Assembly (NCBI RefSeq): GCF_029784135.1 | Contig: NC_073745.1 | Coordinates: 107,332,365 to 107,396,364 of the forward strand | Source: Toxorhynchites rutilus septentrionalis | Taxonomy: Eukaryota; Arthropoda; Insecta; Diptera; Culicidae | Reading direction: 5' to 3' | Length of the DNA: 64,000 nt | Shown: positions 9,658 through 21,800 of the stretch, piece after piece | How positions within the stretch are numbered: the first letter of the stretch is position 1 | Layout of the letters: every line of letters begins with the position of its first letter | Notes under the pieces: model-generated | Seen by the model: only the letters and a program-made list of their open reading frames with translations | What the model was told of the DNA's origin: nothing | The model's database searches: none | Program-made: the position numbers and the translations under genes

Positions 9658-9951
9658 ATGATATCTAGCAAAAAATCCGAAAAAAATATGAAACCGCAAA
9701 AAAATCTATGTTTACTTTTGAGCGTAAATTTCATACGCTGTGCAACTACGGTATATATTTTTCCCAATAGGATATATCAGCTTCCCCATAATCCGGAGGA
9801 ACTGTACAATTATCTGATTGATTTGGACGAAGACGCTTTCGAAAATCTAGTGTCAACAAATGATATTGACTTTGTCATTGTGCCCCAAAGCGGTGGAGAC
9901 AGTGACGTGCAAGGATGGAAAACAAGGGAGCATGATGTGATTTACGATTAA
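9658..9951 (+). pseudogene. piggyBac-like transposase, N-terminal fragment
   Basis: 97 codons. The acidic stretch LIDLDEDAFENLVSTNDIDF resembles the acidic N-terminal segment of piggyBac-type transposases. The catalytic DDD domain does not follow; unrelated repeats occupy the next 2.9 kb. The C-terminal end of such a protein is found at 12990-13225 in the same orientation, so this is probably the left half of one disrupted, internally deleted element. Confidence 0.5.
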
Positions 9952-10249
9952 TCGCAAACTGCACAGATCGCAATCTGTGCAAACTGCGACTAACTATCAA
10001 TCCTCTCCCATCATAACCAAATGATTTTCTCTTGGTAACTCTGAGTTGACCAAAGCATTTCTAGACTGAAACTAGTTCGAATAATTGAGTTACTCTCCTT
10101 CCTCGTTTTGTTTACTACTCCTAACAAGAATTTGCTCCATGGGAATGAGTGTCTCTATGACGTACGCTTTACGATTCTCGCTCTCTCGTCCGGGCGTTCA
10201 ATTTTCCTTTCCGAGCGCGTTCACTTCGATGAAACAGGGTAAAATGAAA

Positions 10250-11413
10250 AAATTACAGGAGGTTGTGTCCAAGATACGACCGCATTGTAGACGTAGAACT
10301 ACGCTGTTATTTTATATAAGTCGCTTGTTTATATCTTCGGATATCATTCTATAACGCTTTGGCGCACAATCTTAACGTCTGCTTCGCCATAACGTCAGTT
10401 TAATGCATTGATGCATCCTCAAAGGCACCAACGAAGCCCTTATGATGACGGAAAACAAACAATGTTAACTGCTTGGAAAAAGACTGAATTATCCCACACA
10501 CCCTTCGATGCGAATTCGCTGATGAGTTTGTCAAGAGCGACCGCCTTCACCACCAGCGGGGAGAGCTTGATTTGGTTGCTGCCTGGGTAACGGCGTTTAC
10601 ATGTTCGATCGACGCACCGAAATCGCCTACTTCGCTGTTGTTCGATGCCACGTGTCACGAAGGCTCGTTCAGTGCGAGCGCTTTTCACTGCACCAACATC
10701 GCGTGACGCTTACATGACGCTTACCTCGAAATTTTATTGCCCCTGGCAATGCGTTCGTTTTTTTGCAGGGCTCGAGCCTGCCTTCCTCTTCTTCTTGCTC
10801 ATCACAGACTACGCGAAGTGTCCAATTTATGACGCGGAAAGATCGTGTTTACACGATACGAATAACGCCAAAAACGAACTGAAAAAACCACACGACGATA
10901 TCCAAGTTGGATTATCACTGGTGGGGTCCAATCTTAGATCGAAGCGCAGCGAAAGCAAAGTGAACTGGATTGCTCAACAGTCCGATGCCGAATGAAAGTT
11001 TGCCTCAGCGAGATCCACTGTTTATACTCTAAGCAAAAATTCCCCTTCATTCTTCTACTTTTTCTTTGTTCACGGAGACTTGAAATCCTACGACTTCCCC
11101 TCCGTTGGTCGTCGATAAGTTGCTCGTTACTGACTGCTCTGTTCGGGAAAGCACACAAATGTACAAGCAAATGTATGGGAAAATGAAAACGCTAAAAGTT
11201 TTCATGATTTTTAACCATTTACAAACCAGGGAATTCTAATGTATAGCATATTAAACAAATGTTACGGAATTTCCGATTCGTTTAGTATGCAAATCGCCAA
11301 ATTCCTTTCGCGGCGAAAATAGTTATTAACGTTAACTTTAATTCATAAAAACGTGACCTGTTTTCTGATTTGGCACCCTTAATGAAAGACGTAGTTCTAC
11401 GTCAAAAAATGCG
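10250..11413 (+). repeat. Dispersed repeat R1, 1.16 kb, non-coding
   Basis: Starts about AGGAGGTTGTGTCCAAGATA, then CGACCGCATTGTAGACGTAG; ends GACGTAGTTCTACGTCAAAA then AATGCG. The two ends share CGCATT...GACGTAGAACTACG in inverted orientation. The same left end occurs at 22345 and 31415, and inverted at 30205. The interior block at 10990-11300 (GAATGAAAGTTTGCCTCAGC onward) recurs at 23185-23490, and its last part at 33690-33960. No long coding frame with a recognisable product. It looks like a non-autonomous element inserted in the piggyBac-like remnant. Confidence 0.6.
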
Positions 11414-12825
11414 CTACAGCAGATAGGACGACTTTAATGTTTAATGTGTCACTGAGGATTTCTCAGATGGTGTTTAAATAATTCTACAAGAGACTACAAA
11501 CAATAATCCCCCTCAAATCACTAATTTTATGAGTTAATGTAAATGCGTTATTGGTCAAGGCTATTACGACATCGAACACGTGGTCTTGCGAGATATATTT
11601 TTCCGCCAGCCCAAATACAGACCACTTTTTTCAGACCCGAGTAAACTGGTGGCTAGAAAAGACCTTGATTACCTTGAAGAAATCAAAAAACATAAATTAG
11701 CGCAAATATGTCAACATGTGTTTTTTTGTGTAAGCACGTAAATATTTTCTGATAAAATTTTTGGATTGTGGAACTCTACATAATTTGTATGCAGATAGAC
11801 TATCCACAGTTTGTGGGGGGAAAACTCATACAACTCAAATGGATAATGATTTTCTGCTATCGCAAAGCTGAGAAATTTTTTGACGCTTTGTTTTACTATT
11901 GATTCATTCAAAAAAAATATTAAGCTTTATTTTTAAATGTTTTCTTATCCTGAGACTGGCTCACCATATTGCACTGCTAAACCGTAGGCTTACTTCAAGG
12001 ATATTTTTATTCATTTTCGGCGAATAATCAATAGAGTGCCGTGTTATGAAACATCAGAATAATAGCAATAACAACATTACGATCATAAGGTGTTGGACAG
12101 GTTATTCCAGACGACATTGGAATATATTCCAGCTGATCATCTTTAGAAAGGTTAATGACATTCAAAAGAAAAATTTATCTTAGGCACATTGAATTGATGT
12201 TCATGACTTCCAGTCGGACGTTTATCTGCTCTGAAAATAATTGTGTGGTCCTCACAAAGCATATATTCCAATCAATCGAATTCGAAAGGTGTTTCGTGAA
12301 GTCACTAATTGAATTACTATTGGAAAAATTATTTGGAGAGAAATGTGAATGTTCAGAATTATTGGAATCTAAAAAATGATTTTGGGCGGGATGAAATTCG
12401 CCCAAGTCTGCTGGCTGTCGGACGGGAAACAACAGCAAAATAAAATCGACACGAGACTGAGTCAGCCACTCACTGCGGTCAGTGCAATAGAGAATTAAAA
12501 ATCCCTCGACGAGTGTTGTAAGATTTCAGTTGATCGTCTCTTGTACACTTTACGATCAAGAACTCATCATCCGCTCTATGGAATGGGATTAATCGTTTGT
12601 GGCTTGCACTCACGATAAAACTTGAGTAGTTGAAGTAATGATTCGAGAGTGCAAGCAGTGGGGATTCCGCTTTCATATTGCTTTTTTGAGATCTTGGTAG
12701 CTCACCGTTCCAAGTATTCTCTCTGTGTACATATGAAGAATAAAAGAGCATCTCCTGCTGGGGGTGATTTGAAAACATCCGACTAGAGGGATATACTTAT
12801 TCATTGATCGTTGAATGTGATTTTT
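11414..12825. other. No recognisable gene; possible Helitron-like end near 12378
   Basis: AT-rich. GATTTTGGGCGGGATGAAAT at 12378 resembles the last 40 bp of the Helitron-like elements further right but does not end in CTAG. Frames at 12479-12778 and 12673-12957 match nothing I know. Confidence 0.3.
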
Positions 12826-13225
12826 TACCATCCCTGGTGATGTGGATGCTGGAGATAGTGACTCGAAGGACGGCCCTTCCGGTTTTGGCAAACAAGTGAA
12901 TGTCGAGAGCAACATTGAACGAGGCCAATCACAAGAATGCTCCTCGAGCAGCAGCAAGAAGCGGAGAGCCAGACACTGGGAAAAATGTTCCTAAATTCGG
13001 ATGAGTGATATAAATCCAGCAAGGATCGAGTTCATGCATAAAAAGCCTAAACACTCGAAGTCATCGGAAGTTAGGTTTGACGGAATAAATCAGTTCATTA
13101 ATACAAATCCAACTGGTACCCAACGAAGGTGTGCGTATTGCAACCGAGGTACGACGTATATTTGCTTGAAGTGTGATGTGGGTTTGCACCCTTCGGAGTG
13201 CTTTTTCCGGTACCATACTCAGTGA
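12826..13225 (+). pseudogene. piggyBac-like transposase, C-terminal fragment with Cys-rich domain
   Basis: The last part (13001-13225) reads VRFDGINQFI, QRRCAYCNRGTTYICLKCDV, GLHP, CFFRYHT, which is the C-terminal cysteine-rich (RING/PHD-like) domain of piggyBac-type transposases (CxxC, CxxC, HPxCF, H). A frame before it (about 12826-12987; SSSSSKKRRARHWEKCS) is probably the acidic/serine linker, separated by a stop. The DDD catalytic core is absent. Element ends beyond 13225 are uncertain. Confidence 0.7.
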
Positions 13226-13241
13226 TACTAAATCCGATACA

Positions 13242-13319
13242 CTGCCGTTCTACGCATAACTATACTATGTTCTATGCAATACCTATGAACCGTGGGACAG
13301 TTATGCGTAGAACGGCAGT
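13242..13319. mobile_element. Short hairpin MITE with TA target sites
   Basis: CACTGCCGTTCTACGCATAA followed by CT is inverted at 13298-13318 (AGTTATGCGTAGAACGGCAG). Spacer about 35 bp. Flanked by TA on both sides. It lies just behind the stop codon of the piggyBac-like fragment. Confidence 0.6.
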
Positions 13320-13431
13320 ACACTAAAGTGCTAATAAACCATGAAAATGGTTGTTGAAATTGAATTTTACGAAATAAAATCGTTTTGTTCGATATTCAAA
13401 TGATTTTTATTTTTGATACTGTATCGGCTCA

Positions 13432-13451
13432 GCGTATGAAATTTCATACGT
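13432..13451. repeat. Palindrome CGTATGAAATTTCATACG of the piggyBac-like remnant
   Basis: Perfect 18-bp palindrome preceded by CTCAG. The left end of the element has GCCCAGCGTATGAAATTTAA (9470-9489) and near-palindromic CGTAAATTTCATACG at about 9724. It is probably a subterminal motif marking the right side of the same element. Confidence 0.4.
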
Positions 13452-13787
13452 CAGATATCTCATCTTCCAAAGAACTCAAAACCAAAATATTGCATTTCTC
13501 ACAACGTGCAACAAGTTTTTTCATACCATCACTGATAAATTCACCCTACTTTTCTTAAATCCAGGACGGGATAGCTGCTATCACCTCATTGTCAGAGCTG
13601 TATTGATTATCCTTAAGGTCTCTCTCACTAGTAGAGGAAAAAAAATCGCAAGACACAGGGTCGGAAGAATACGGAGAATTGGTGGATTCAATTCAAACTT
13701 CAGGTTTTACAGAGTCTCAGTTGCACGCGGAGTGTGTGACGTCGGAGGTGTTCCAGTCTCTGTATATACTGTATATTCGACGACTTT

Positions 13788-14240
13788 CACTTGATACTCA
13801 TATTGATAGGGTTTTAAAAAAATATATTTATGGCGTCATTTTTTGGTGGCGGTCATTTTGAATTTGCATTTATCATAAATAACTACTAGTCAAGTCTTTT
13901 CATTTGATACTCACATGATGTAGTTTTAAAAAAAATATAGCGCCATTTTGTGGTGGCGGCCATTTTTCATTTGCATTTTTTCATAAATAACTGTTTCTAC
14001 CAGTCAAGCCCTTTCATTTGATACCCATACTGATGGGCTTTAGAAAAAAAATATATGGAGCTATTTTGTGATGGCGGCTATTTTGAATTTGCATTTATCA
14101 TAAATAACTGTGTTCTGCTAATCAAGCCCTTTCATTTGATACTCATATTGATGGGATTTGGAAAAAAATATTTATGGCGCCAATTTATGGCGGCGGCCAT
14201 TTTGGATTTGCATTCTTCATTGAAAGCCATATTGTAACAT
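13788..14240 (+). repeat. Minisatellite, four units of 113-118 bp
   Basis: Units start with CA(C/T)TTGATAC at 13788, 13901, 14015 and 14133. Each continues with (A/T)GATGGG-like sequence, a run of A, ATGGCGCCA-type, GGCGGCCATTTTGAATTTGC and TCATAAATAACTG. Divergence between units is moderate. No spacer/repeat alternation as in CRISPR. Confidence 0.75.
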
Positions 14241-14668
14241 CATTTTTATCTTTTTTTCTGCCCAAATATGGTTATCCTTGCCCTAGTCATAAATCAATCT
14301 ATTCCTTTCTACCGCGCCTTCTTGTGGAAGGCAAACAATGAGTAATTCGGATAAGTAATTTTAATGACTTTCTACCATTTTACCGCTAAAGCGTGCTTTT
14401 TGGGATTTTCCCGTCCTTCGTCATTCACACGGAGATAAGCTTCGTGATGCCTAAACTATGCTGACTGCTCAATATTTATTTTTCCGTTCGCTTATGATAG
14501 AGCGCGGCCTAACCACACGCTCTGTGGCTATGCAATGAATCTGAGATCGTAATGAAATCGTTGCTGTGACATCAAATATATCATGAACTCCTGAAAACAC
14601 GATACTGAGAAATTTCTTGCTCCGGTTTCGGTGGTTACTTTTGGAGAAAATTTTAGTGTTGTACAATG
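14241..14668. other. No recognisable gene
   Basis: Spacer between the minisatellite and the Tc1-like element. Nothing recognisable. Confidence 0.35.
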
Positions 14669-15775
14669 AAGCTTGGAACGTTGAGAATCCGGAATCACTG
14701 TTCCTTTAATAGCAGTAGTCGTTGTAGGCGTATGTGAAATCTTTTTATAGCAAATTGTTCGGAAAACCTGTTTCTTTTGACGGTAAAAATTTCACGTTTA
14801 TCCGTTGTGCAGGATGGAAGCTGCGAGAAAAAGGTTGATTTTGGACACTCACATTAAAAATATGGCGTGGTCAGGTACTAAAATCGCAAAATCGCTGAAA
14901 TTGGCTAAATCGAGCGTCTTTGATGTGCTGCAACATTTCTGTGAACGTACAACTGTTGTTCGGTTGGATCGGAGGACGCGTCGTAACGGAACTCACGATC
15001 GGAAGCTGAGGTTGAAAGTATTGAGAACAATTAAGGTAAACCCGGGACTCTCGGGTTACGACATCGCAAAAAACCACATCTCTATCCAAAGGTACCATTC
15101 GGAGAATCCATATGCCAAACAGGACGCTAAAGCAAAATCTGGTGGCCAAAAAAGGGGCTCGAAAATTGTACAAGAAAGTTTTGAGCCTGGAAATCCACTA
15201 CCAGAGGTGATGTACCTAGCAAATTTAAGTTCGTTTTTACTGATGAATTTGTCAGAAAGTACTTGATTTAGCAAGATATTTGCCGCTGTGAACAGGAAAA
15301 CAAGGTTCTCGCAACAAACGACAATGGACTCGAAAATGTATAGGGAATAGTGCCTGCGGAAAAGTCTCCTTCCGTTTGTTACGGCGTACAAAGGTTCGGT
15401 GAAGCCAGATTAAACAAATTGCCACTACATTCGAGAGGTTCATTCTCTCAATTGCCCCCAATTTCTACCAATCGAAAAATATTGGGCAATTGTCAAGCGA
15501 AAATCGAAGAGAGGTACCAAAGTGACTCGGGATGCTGCAGATATGAAGAGATCGAAAAATGAAATGGCCGCTGAGGACAAAGAGTACAAACTTCGATGGA
15601 GGGTATCCGAAGAAAAGTGCGTAAATTCATCAAAACTATAACGGAGTTAATTTTTACTCCTTACTTTAAGAACAAAAAAATTTCTGCATTTTGATATAAA
15701 AATATTTTTTGTACCTTTAACCAATTCCGAGATACAACTGGTTTTGTGATTCCGGATTCTAAATGCTTCAAGCCT
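14669..15775 (+). pseudogene. Tc1/mariner-type element with decayed transposase
   Basis: Inverted ends: AGAATCCGGAATCAC at 14684-14698 and its complement at 15746-15760. Similarity extends about 14 bp further outward. The transposase starts about 14805 with a helix-turn-helix domain (KIAKSLKLAKSSVFDVLQHF, HDRKLRLKVLRTIKVNP). The catalytic region is scrambled by stops and frameshifts. A third-motif segment is readable in another frame at about 15455-15610 (PIEKYWAIVKRKSKRGTKV), which carries the terminal Glu and resembles DD37E-type proteins. No flanking TA duplication could be fixed. The right end lies 34 bp before the start codon of the beta-glucuronidase gene. Confidence 0.7.
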
Positions 15776-15809
15776 TGATACCGAGAACTTCATAATGTGC
15801 CAATAAATT

Positions 15810-18800
15810 ATGATGGCAAAAAAATGGATAGCTTTTATGACTAGCTGTCTAACGAATGATCCATTTATGTCTCAATTTCCAGCTTTTACGTTCCTGGTTA
15901 TGGGAGCAATCGGTTACATGGTTAACACTGTGTACGGCGCGATGTTCACCAACGGCAACGAAACCTCAACCGACGGGCTGTTGTACCCGGTGTAGGTGCC
16001 ACAATTGACACCGAATCCAAATTCATCAGAATAACTTCTCCAATATCATTGCAGTGAATCTGAAACGCGTGAAGTGAAAACCCTGGATGGCGTATGGAAT
16101 CTAGTTCGCTCGAACATCAACAATCCCTCGCAAGGACTGCGCGAGAAGTGGTACAGTAATGACCTGAGCAAGTTCAGGCCAACGCTCCAAATGCCGGTGC
16201 CAAGTAGCTATAACGATGTCACTGAAGATCCCGCTCTGCGAGATCACGTTGGGACGGTGTGGTACGATCGAAAATTCTTCGTACCGAAGTCCTGGGACAG
16301 TAAAGACCAGCGGGTGTTTGTTAGATTCGGTTCGGTGCATTACGATTCGATTGTGGTACTTAAACATATTCATCAATTAACCCGCCACGATGATCAACGA
16401 TTTCGGTTTCTCATTTTAGTGGATCAACGGGCAGCAAGTTGTGAAACACGAGTTCGGCCATCTTCCATTCGAGGCCGAGATTTCCAGCGTGTTAAACTAT
16501 GGTGCCGAGAACCGCATCACGGTATTGTGCGATAACGTTCTCCTCCAGGTGACGGTTCCCCAAGGTAAAGTGGCGAATCAACCGGTGGATGGTGGCGTTG
16601 AGATAGTTCAAAGTTATACCTTCGATTTCTTCAACTACGCCGGTATCCATCGTTCCGTGATGCTGTACACAGTGCCGCGAGTATTTATACAGGATGTTGA
16701 GGTTAATACCGATCTGATCGGTGACGAAGGTCACATTTATTATAAGGTAAAAAGCAATCTGAACTTTAGCAACGATTTGCAAGTGACGGTGAAAGTTATG
16801 GATAAAAACGGAACGGTGGTGGGCACGGATAGTGCTGCAGGAGCAGGCTTGAATGGTGTGGTCGTTGTGAATAATGTCAAGCTCTGGTGGCCTTACTTGA
16901 TGCATGCGGAGCCCGGGTATATGTACACCATGCAGATCACTTTGGAAGGGAAATCCAATGAAGCCACAGAACCCGTGGGACACGTTCACGACGTGTACCG
17001 GATGAAAGTTGGAGTGAGGACGTTGGAATGGAATAATACATCGTTCCTGATCAACGGACAGCCCATTTATTTCCGTGGCTTTGGAAAGCATGAAGATTCA
17101 GATGTGAGATTGACATATATATAGTACAGTATCGTTTGACGAATGAAAATGATAATTGATTAATTTTTGATTCCAGATCAGAGGAAAAGGTTTGGATTAC
17201 GCTCTGCTAACTAAAGATTATAATCTTCTGATATGGGTAGGTGCAAATGCCTATCGTACCTCACACTACCCTTATTCCGAGGAGAGCATGCAATTTGCAG
17301 ATGAACACGGTATAATGATTATTGACGAGTGCCCGAGCGTTGATACAGAGTGAGTAGTCATGAATTAGTGCTGGAAACCAAGGCTCATTCATTGCCCGTT
17401 CGTTTCAGAAACTACTCGCAAGTTTTGCTGCAAAAACACAAATTCAGCATTGAACAGTTGATTCATCGGGATCGGAATCATCCAAGCGTTGTTATGTGGT
17501 CTATTGCCAACGAACCTCGCACCGCTCTGCAGGCGGCTGATGCTTACTTTGAAGCTGTGGCTGAATACACACGTCAGCTTGATCCTGCGCGACCGGTTAC
17601 GGCCGCTATCGCCGTGGGAGTCAACGAAGATAAGGCGGTAAGTGTTTATAAATTTCGCTCGTTACATATATTTGATGCTTACTGGCTAATCAAACCGAAA
17701 TGTGTTTCCTCAACACGGTCCTGAAAACCGAGAAGTCTAGGAAAATCTTCATTACAAATACTAGCTAGGGACGAATGAACTTTCAAGTTTAAAGCTCTGT
17801 AGTATAAAAAGTAGATGTTAAGGTTATTGATTCATGCAAGTCGTGGGCACTTTTGAACCCGCATGCATTTTTGCACTCCCGAATGTGTATTCCTAACACA
17901 GACTACAAACGCGAGTGCGCGAGTACTGCTGTAATTGAGTACAGCAGAGAACTGAGCCGATCCAAACGAAAATCCTGGGTATATAACTGCGAAAGCATTG
18001 AAAATACGCCAATCGTTGCTAGACTCAATAAGACTCTGACAAAAGACCATTCGAAAGGGCTGGGTTCCCTTAAAGAGGACGACGGTCCGTTTACAAAAAC
18101 TTCCTCATAAGTACTAGACTTACTGATGAAAATTCACTTCCCGGGATCTATATCTGTCCACTCGAATACAAATCCTGGCTATAATGGCGACACAAAATGC
18201 TCTCGAAGGCGCCTCGCTCTTTTAAACCCTCTCAAAGCCAAAAAGAAAAAGAAGAAGGAGCCTCACAGGCCCTGAAAGTGCAAAGGATGTCGCAAACATA
18301 GTTGCTGTGTTAGTCTTCACGAGGGCCAGAGTAGTAAAAGCGGTGAGATCCTTTCAATCCTTACAAATCTGCAGGTGCAGATGGGATTTCTCCAGCCCTG
18401 ATTCAAAATGGAGAATAAGAACTAATTCCACCTCTAATCAAGATTTTTAGGGCAAGTCTGATACTAGAGCACGTTTCTTCGATATGGAGATATGGAGACT
18501 AGGGTGGCAGCGAAAATGGTCATGTCAAATTTCAAAAACCGACCATGTACATTTTGTTTATTAGCCCGAAAAAATGATCTGTGCTAAGTTTCAGCTCAAT
18601 CGGGCATGAGTTAGGGGTGCCTCAAAACGCTCAAAGTTTTGATTTTTTGATCCTCGAAAATCTTCTAAGGAAATTTGGAAAATCGATATTTTTTTAGAGG
18701 CCAAATGACTTAAAAATGCATGAAACGTCGAGATCGTCGAGATTTTTCATCTCGAAAAAAAATGCCGAAATTCGAGCTTTTGGGACTTAGCCTGTTATAA

Positions 18801-21800
18801 AACAACTACAATCAATACTTCAAAAACAAAATCCGACTTTTTTTCCAAGTCTAATATTTTTTTAAACAAAATTCATTGGTTTCAATTTGATATTTTGATC
18901 ATCTAAATCGGTTCAGTAGTTCAAAAGCTATAAATATTTTTAAAAAAAAGTAATTTTTGGAAAAAGGAGGAAAAAATAGATTTTTCGGACCACCCTGAAA
19001 TGGAAATGAGCACCCTAATAAAAAATACGGGTTTAATATTTCGCGATAAGGAACAAAACTATCACTTTTCACGAAAATCTGCGATCCACTATATCGGTTC
19101 GGCATGGAATATATAATTCGGCATGCATATATAATTGAACATGAATCGCCAAATGCTATGCTTAGTAAGAGTTGCTAAGCACAAAATATGAGGACGTATC
19201 GTCCGATTTGAGCTGTCTTTATTTTGTTGTGTTCGTCTCCGCCCATAGAAATATGTTACGTTAAAAAAATTGAAAATATTGAAGGAAAATGGGAAAGTTC
19301 TAAAGCAACATCGTGGTAGACGTTGTTAGTTCAATTGATATTCGCGTTGACGGAATTGAATCTTGTGCCGTGGCGTTGGGAAGCGGAAATCGTAATGGAA
19401 CCTCGGATGAAATAACGAATTTTGAAAATAAAATTATAAATGAAAATATTTTTTTTCCGTATCAAATATATATTCGATGTAATGGAATAGAATGTTTTGT
19501 TTTTGCAAGTGGTTTTAAGAATCTAAAACGAGGGGCGTGTCTGATATCAATTTTATATTTTTATGACAAGTTCTCGTAGAGAGCAGATTGAAACTGTTTG
19601 CAGGCTTGCTAATCTGATAGAGTTAACCGCTTCACACGACCGTAGTTGTCGACACTGTACGTATTAAAAAAATGTTGATTTTTGTTTTTTTTTTCTATCA
19701 TAGAAGTTTTAGACTACAAACAGAGAAGAGAAGTGGAACTTGAGAGAAAAAAGTGGCAACAATTTGTGGCAAGAAAAAGTAAACAGTGAAAAAATTGACA
19801 GAAGATTTACGCTCTAAAAATTGAACATAATGTTAAGATGTCTCTAGAAGGGTGGGAGACATCATATATAAGGTGGGAGGTTCATATATAATGTTATTAA
19901 TGTTAGCATCATCATGATAAACGCGCGAATGGGATAGAAATTACGAACTGAAAATTGAATAAAATATACATATAGACGCTTAAAAGCTGTGGACAAATAT
20001 TATAATGCATTTTTATCGGTTTATGTGTAATGTCGTTAATATTTGCATTATCGAAATAAACCCATATGTATTGTAATCATAACTTGCTGTGCTATTCATG
20101 ACAACATTTATGGTCGTATTCCACCAATAATAACAAATGTGTAATTTACGAATGGAGCTTCGCCTTAGATACTGAACATTTAATAAAAAAATTAAAATGT
20201 GGTAAGAGCATCAGTTGAAATATTTTAAAGCATTCTCATCGGAATAAATTTAATGATACAATAATTATACGACTAAATAATGTATGTGCGCTTAAAAACA
20301 ACATAAAAATATTATTTCTGAATAAATTTCCTTTCTTCGAACACACGCCGTAAAAAGCCATTTTTATTTTTTAAAATACCCTCTGTTGATATTGTATCTA
20401 GAATTTACAAGGTAATGAAACGTTAACGTCAATTGGTTTCTAGTAATCAGCTTTTTAGTTGCCGGGGAAATTAACACCAAACTATATTTTTTTGTAGTTC
20501 TATGCCAAACCGACATAGTCGTTCTCAGATTTTCATGTAAATTGGTATTTTTGTTCCTTATCGTTAAATATTAGATCCCATTCCATTTTAGAGTGGTTCG
20601 AAAAATCTAGTTTTTCCCCTTTTTCCAAAAATTACGTTTTTCAAAAATTCATATCTTTTGAACTACTAAACCGATTCAGATGATCGACATATCAAATTGG
20701 CCAGTTAGCTAGTTTTTGACATAGGGCTATGTCTTTGATTTCTCTATAGGGGGTCACTCTACGATAAATGTAACGATTTATTAAGAGTTTTCAAACGCAT
20801 GTTACTCAAAATGGTTATTGCGACATATGTTGTGTTATATATCATTAGACAGGAAATTTATCCAGATTTTTTTTTGCTTGAAACATGAACAATGGATTTA
20901 GTAAAAAAGTTAACAATTTGACGATTTAATTGGGTATGTTTTCTTCCGATTGCACTATCCACTCGCTTCCTCCCCGACGCAACGAGCAATCTTTTTGCCT
21001 AAATTCGGGCGTAATATGAATTATTCTCCATTTACCTATAATAGGCATTGATTTTATATTATATTGTATGTTGTTCAATCAATTTGTGCTCAATTCATGT
21101 TTTTATCGTGTAGGTCTCACTACTAAAAATTTGTGTAATTGTGGTCCAGGATGTCATAATATCGAGTTTGTTGTTTGGTTATGTGAAAAAGCAATAAATG
21201 AATTTAAATGGCTGCTGATTTAGTAGATCGAAAGAGTATACCCACGTAAATCAGATTGAACAAGATTTGAACAGAATGTGGTACAGAATTCTACCACGTC
21301 ATGTCATCTAACCCACTTAGATGATACAAGTACATACAGGATACGTTTTTCCAGGGCATCCGTTTGATGTATCAAAAGAGAAAAAAATACAGATTTTGAA
21401 CAATGAAAAACTCAATTTAAATGCAATTACTACACACAATCACAGTCCTATGTCAAGATCTCGTCCGTGCCCCTAGGCTCAGACCCATCAACTTTTTTTG
21501 AAAAAATAGTATACTCACAAAAAAAATAATTTTGTTTTCTTAGTTATTGATCGTAATTGTTCTTTATAGTTTCATTCAAGGGCGCTATATTTTTTTATAT
21601 TTTTTCTCGAAAGCTGAGAATTTTTTAGATAACATATCCAAAAATGTGTTCTTCGTTTTTAAATTATGATTTTTAAAATTTATCCGATGGTTCAAAAAAT
21701 CATTTTACTCCTTTTTTCCAAAAATAACGTTTTTCAAAAATTCATAACTTTTGATCTACTGAACCGATTCAGATAATCGACATACTTAATTTAAGTCAAT

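Noticed and set aside
10390..10450. Minus-strand peptide VGAFEDASMH resembling the GLFEDTNLC part of histone H3
   Set aside because: Only about ten residues, followed by a stop, inside a repeat element; neighbouring frames do not continue the histone.
13788..14240. Regular repeats that could suggest a CRISPR array
   Set aside because: Whole 113-118 bp units repeat in tandem with no unique spacers, in an animal genome.
16492..17091. 199-codon minus-strand frame
   Set aside because: It is antisense to exon 3 of beta-glucuronidase, which has strong protein similarity and correct splicing. The His-rich antisense product is an artefact.
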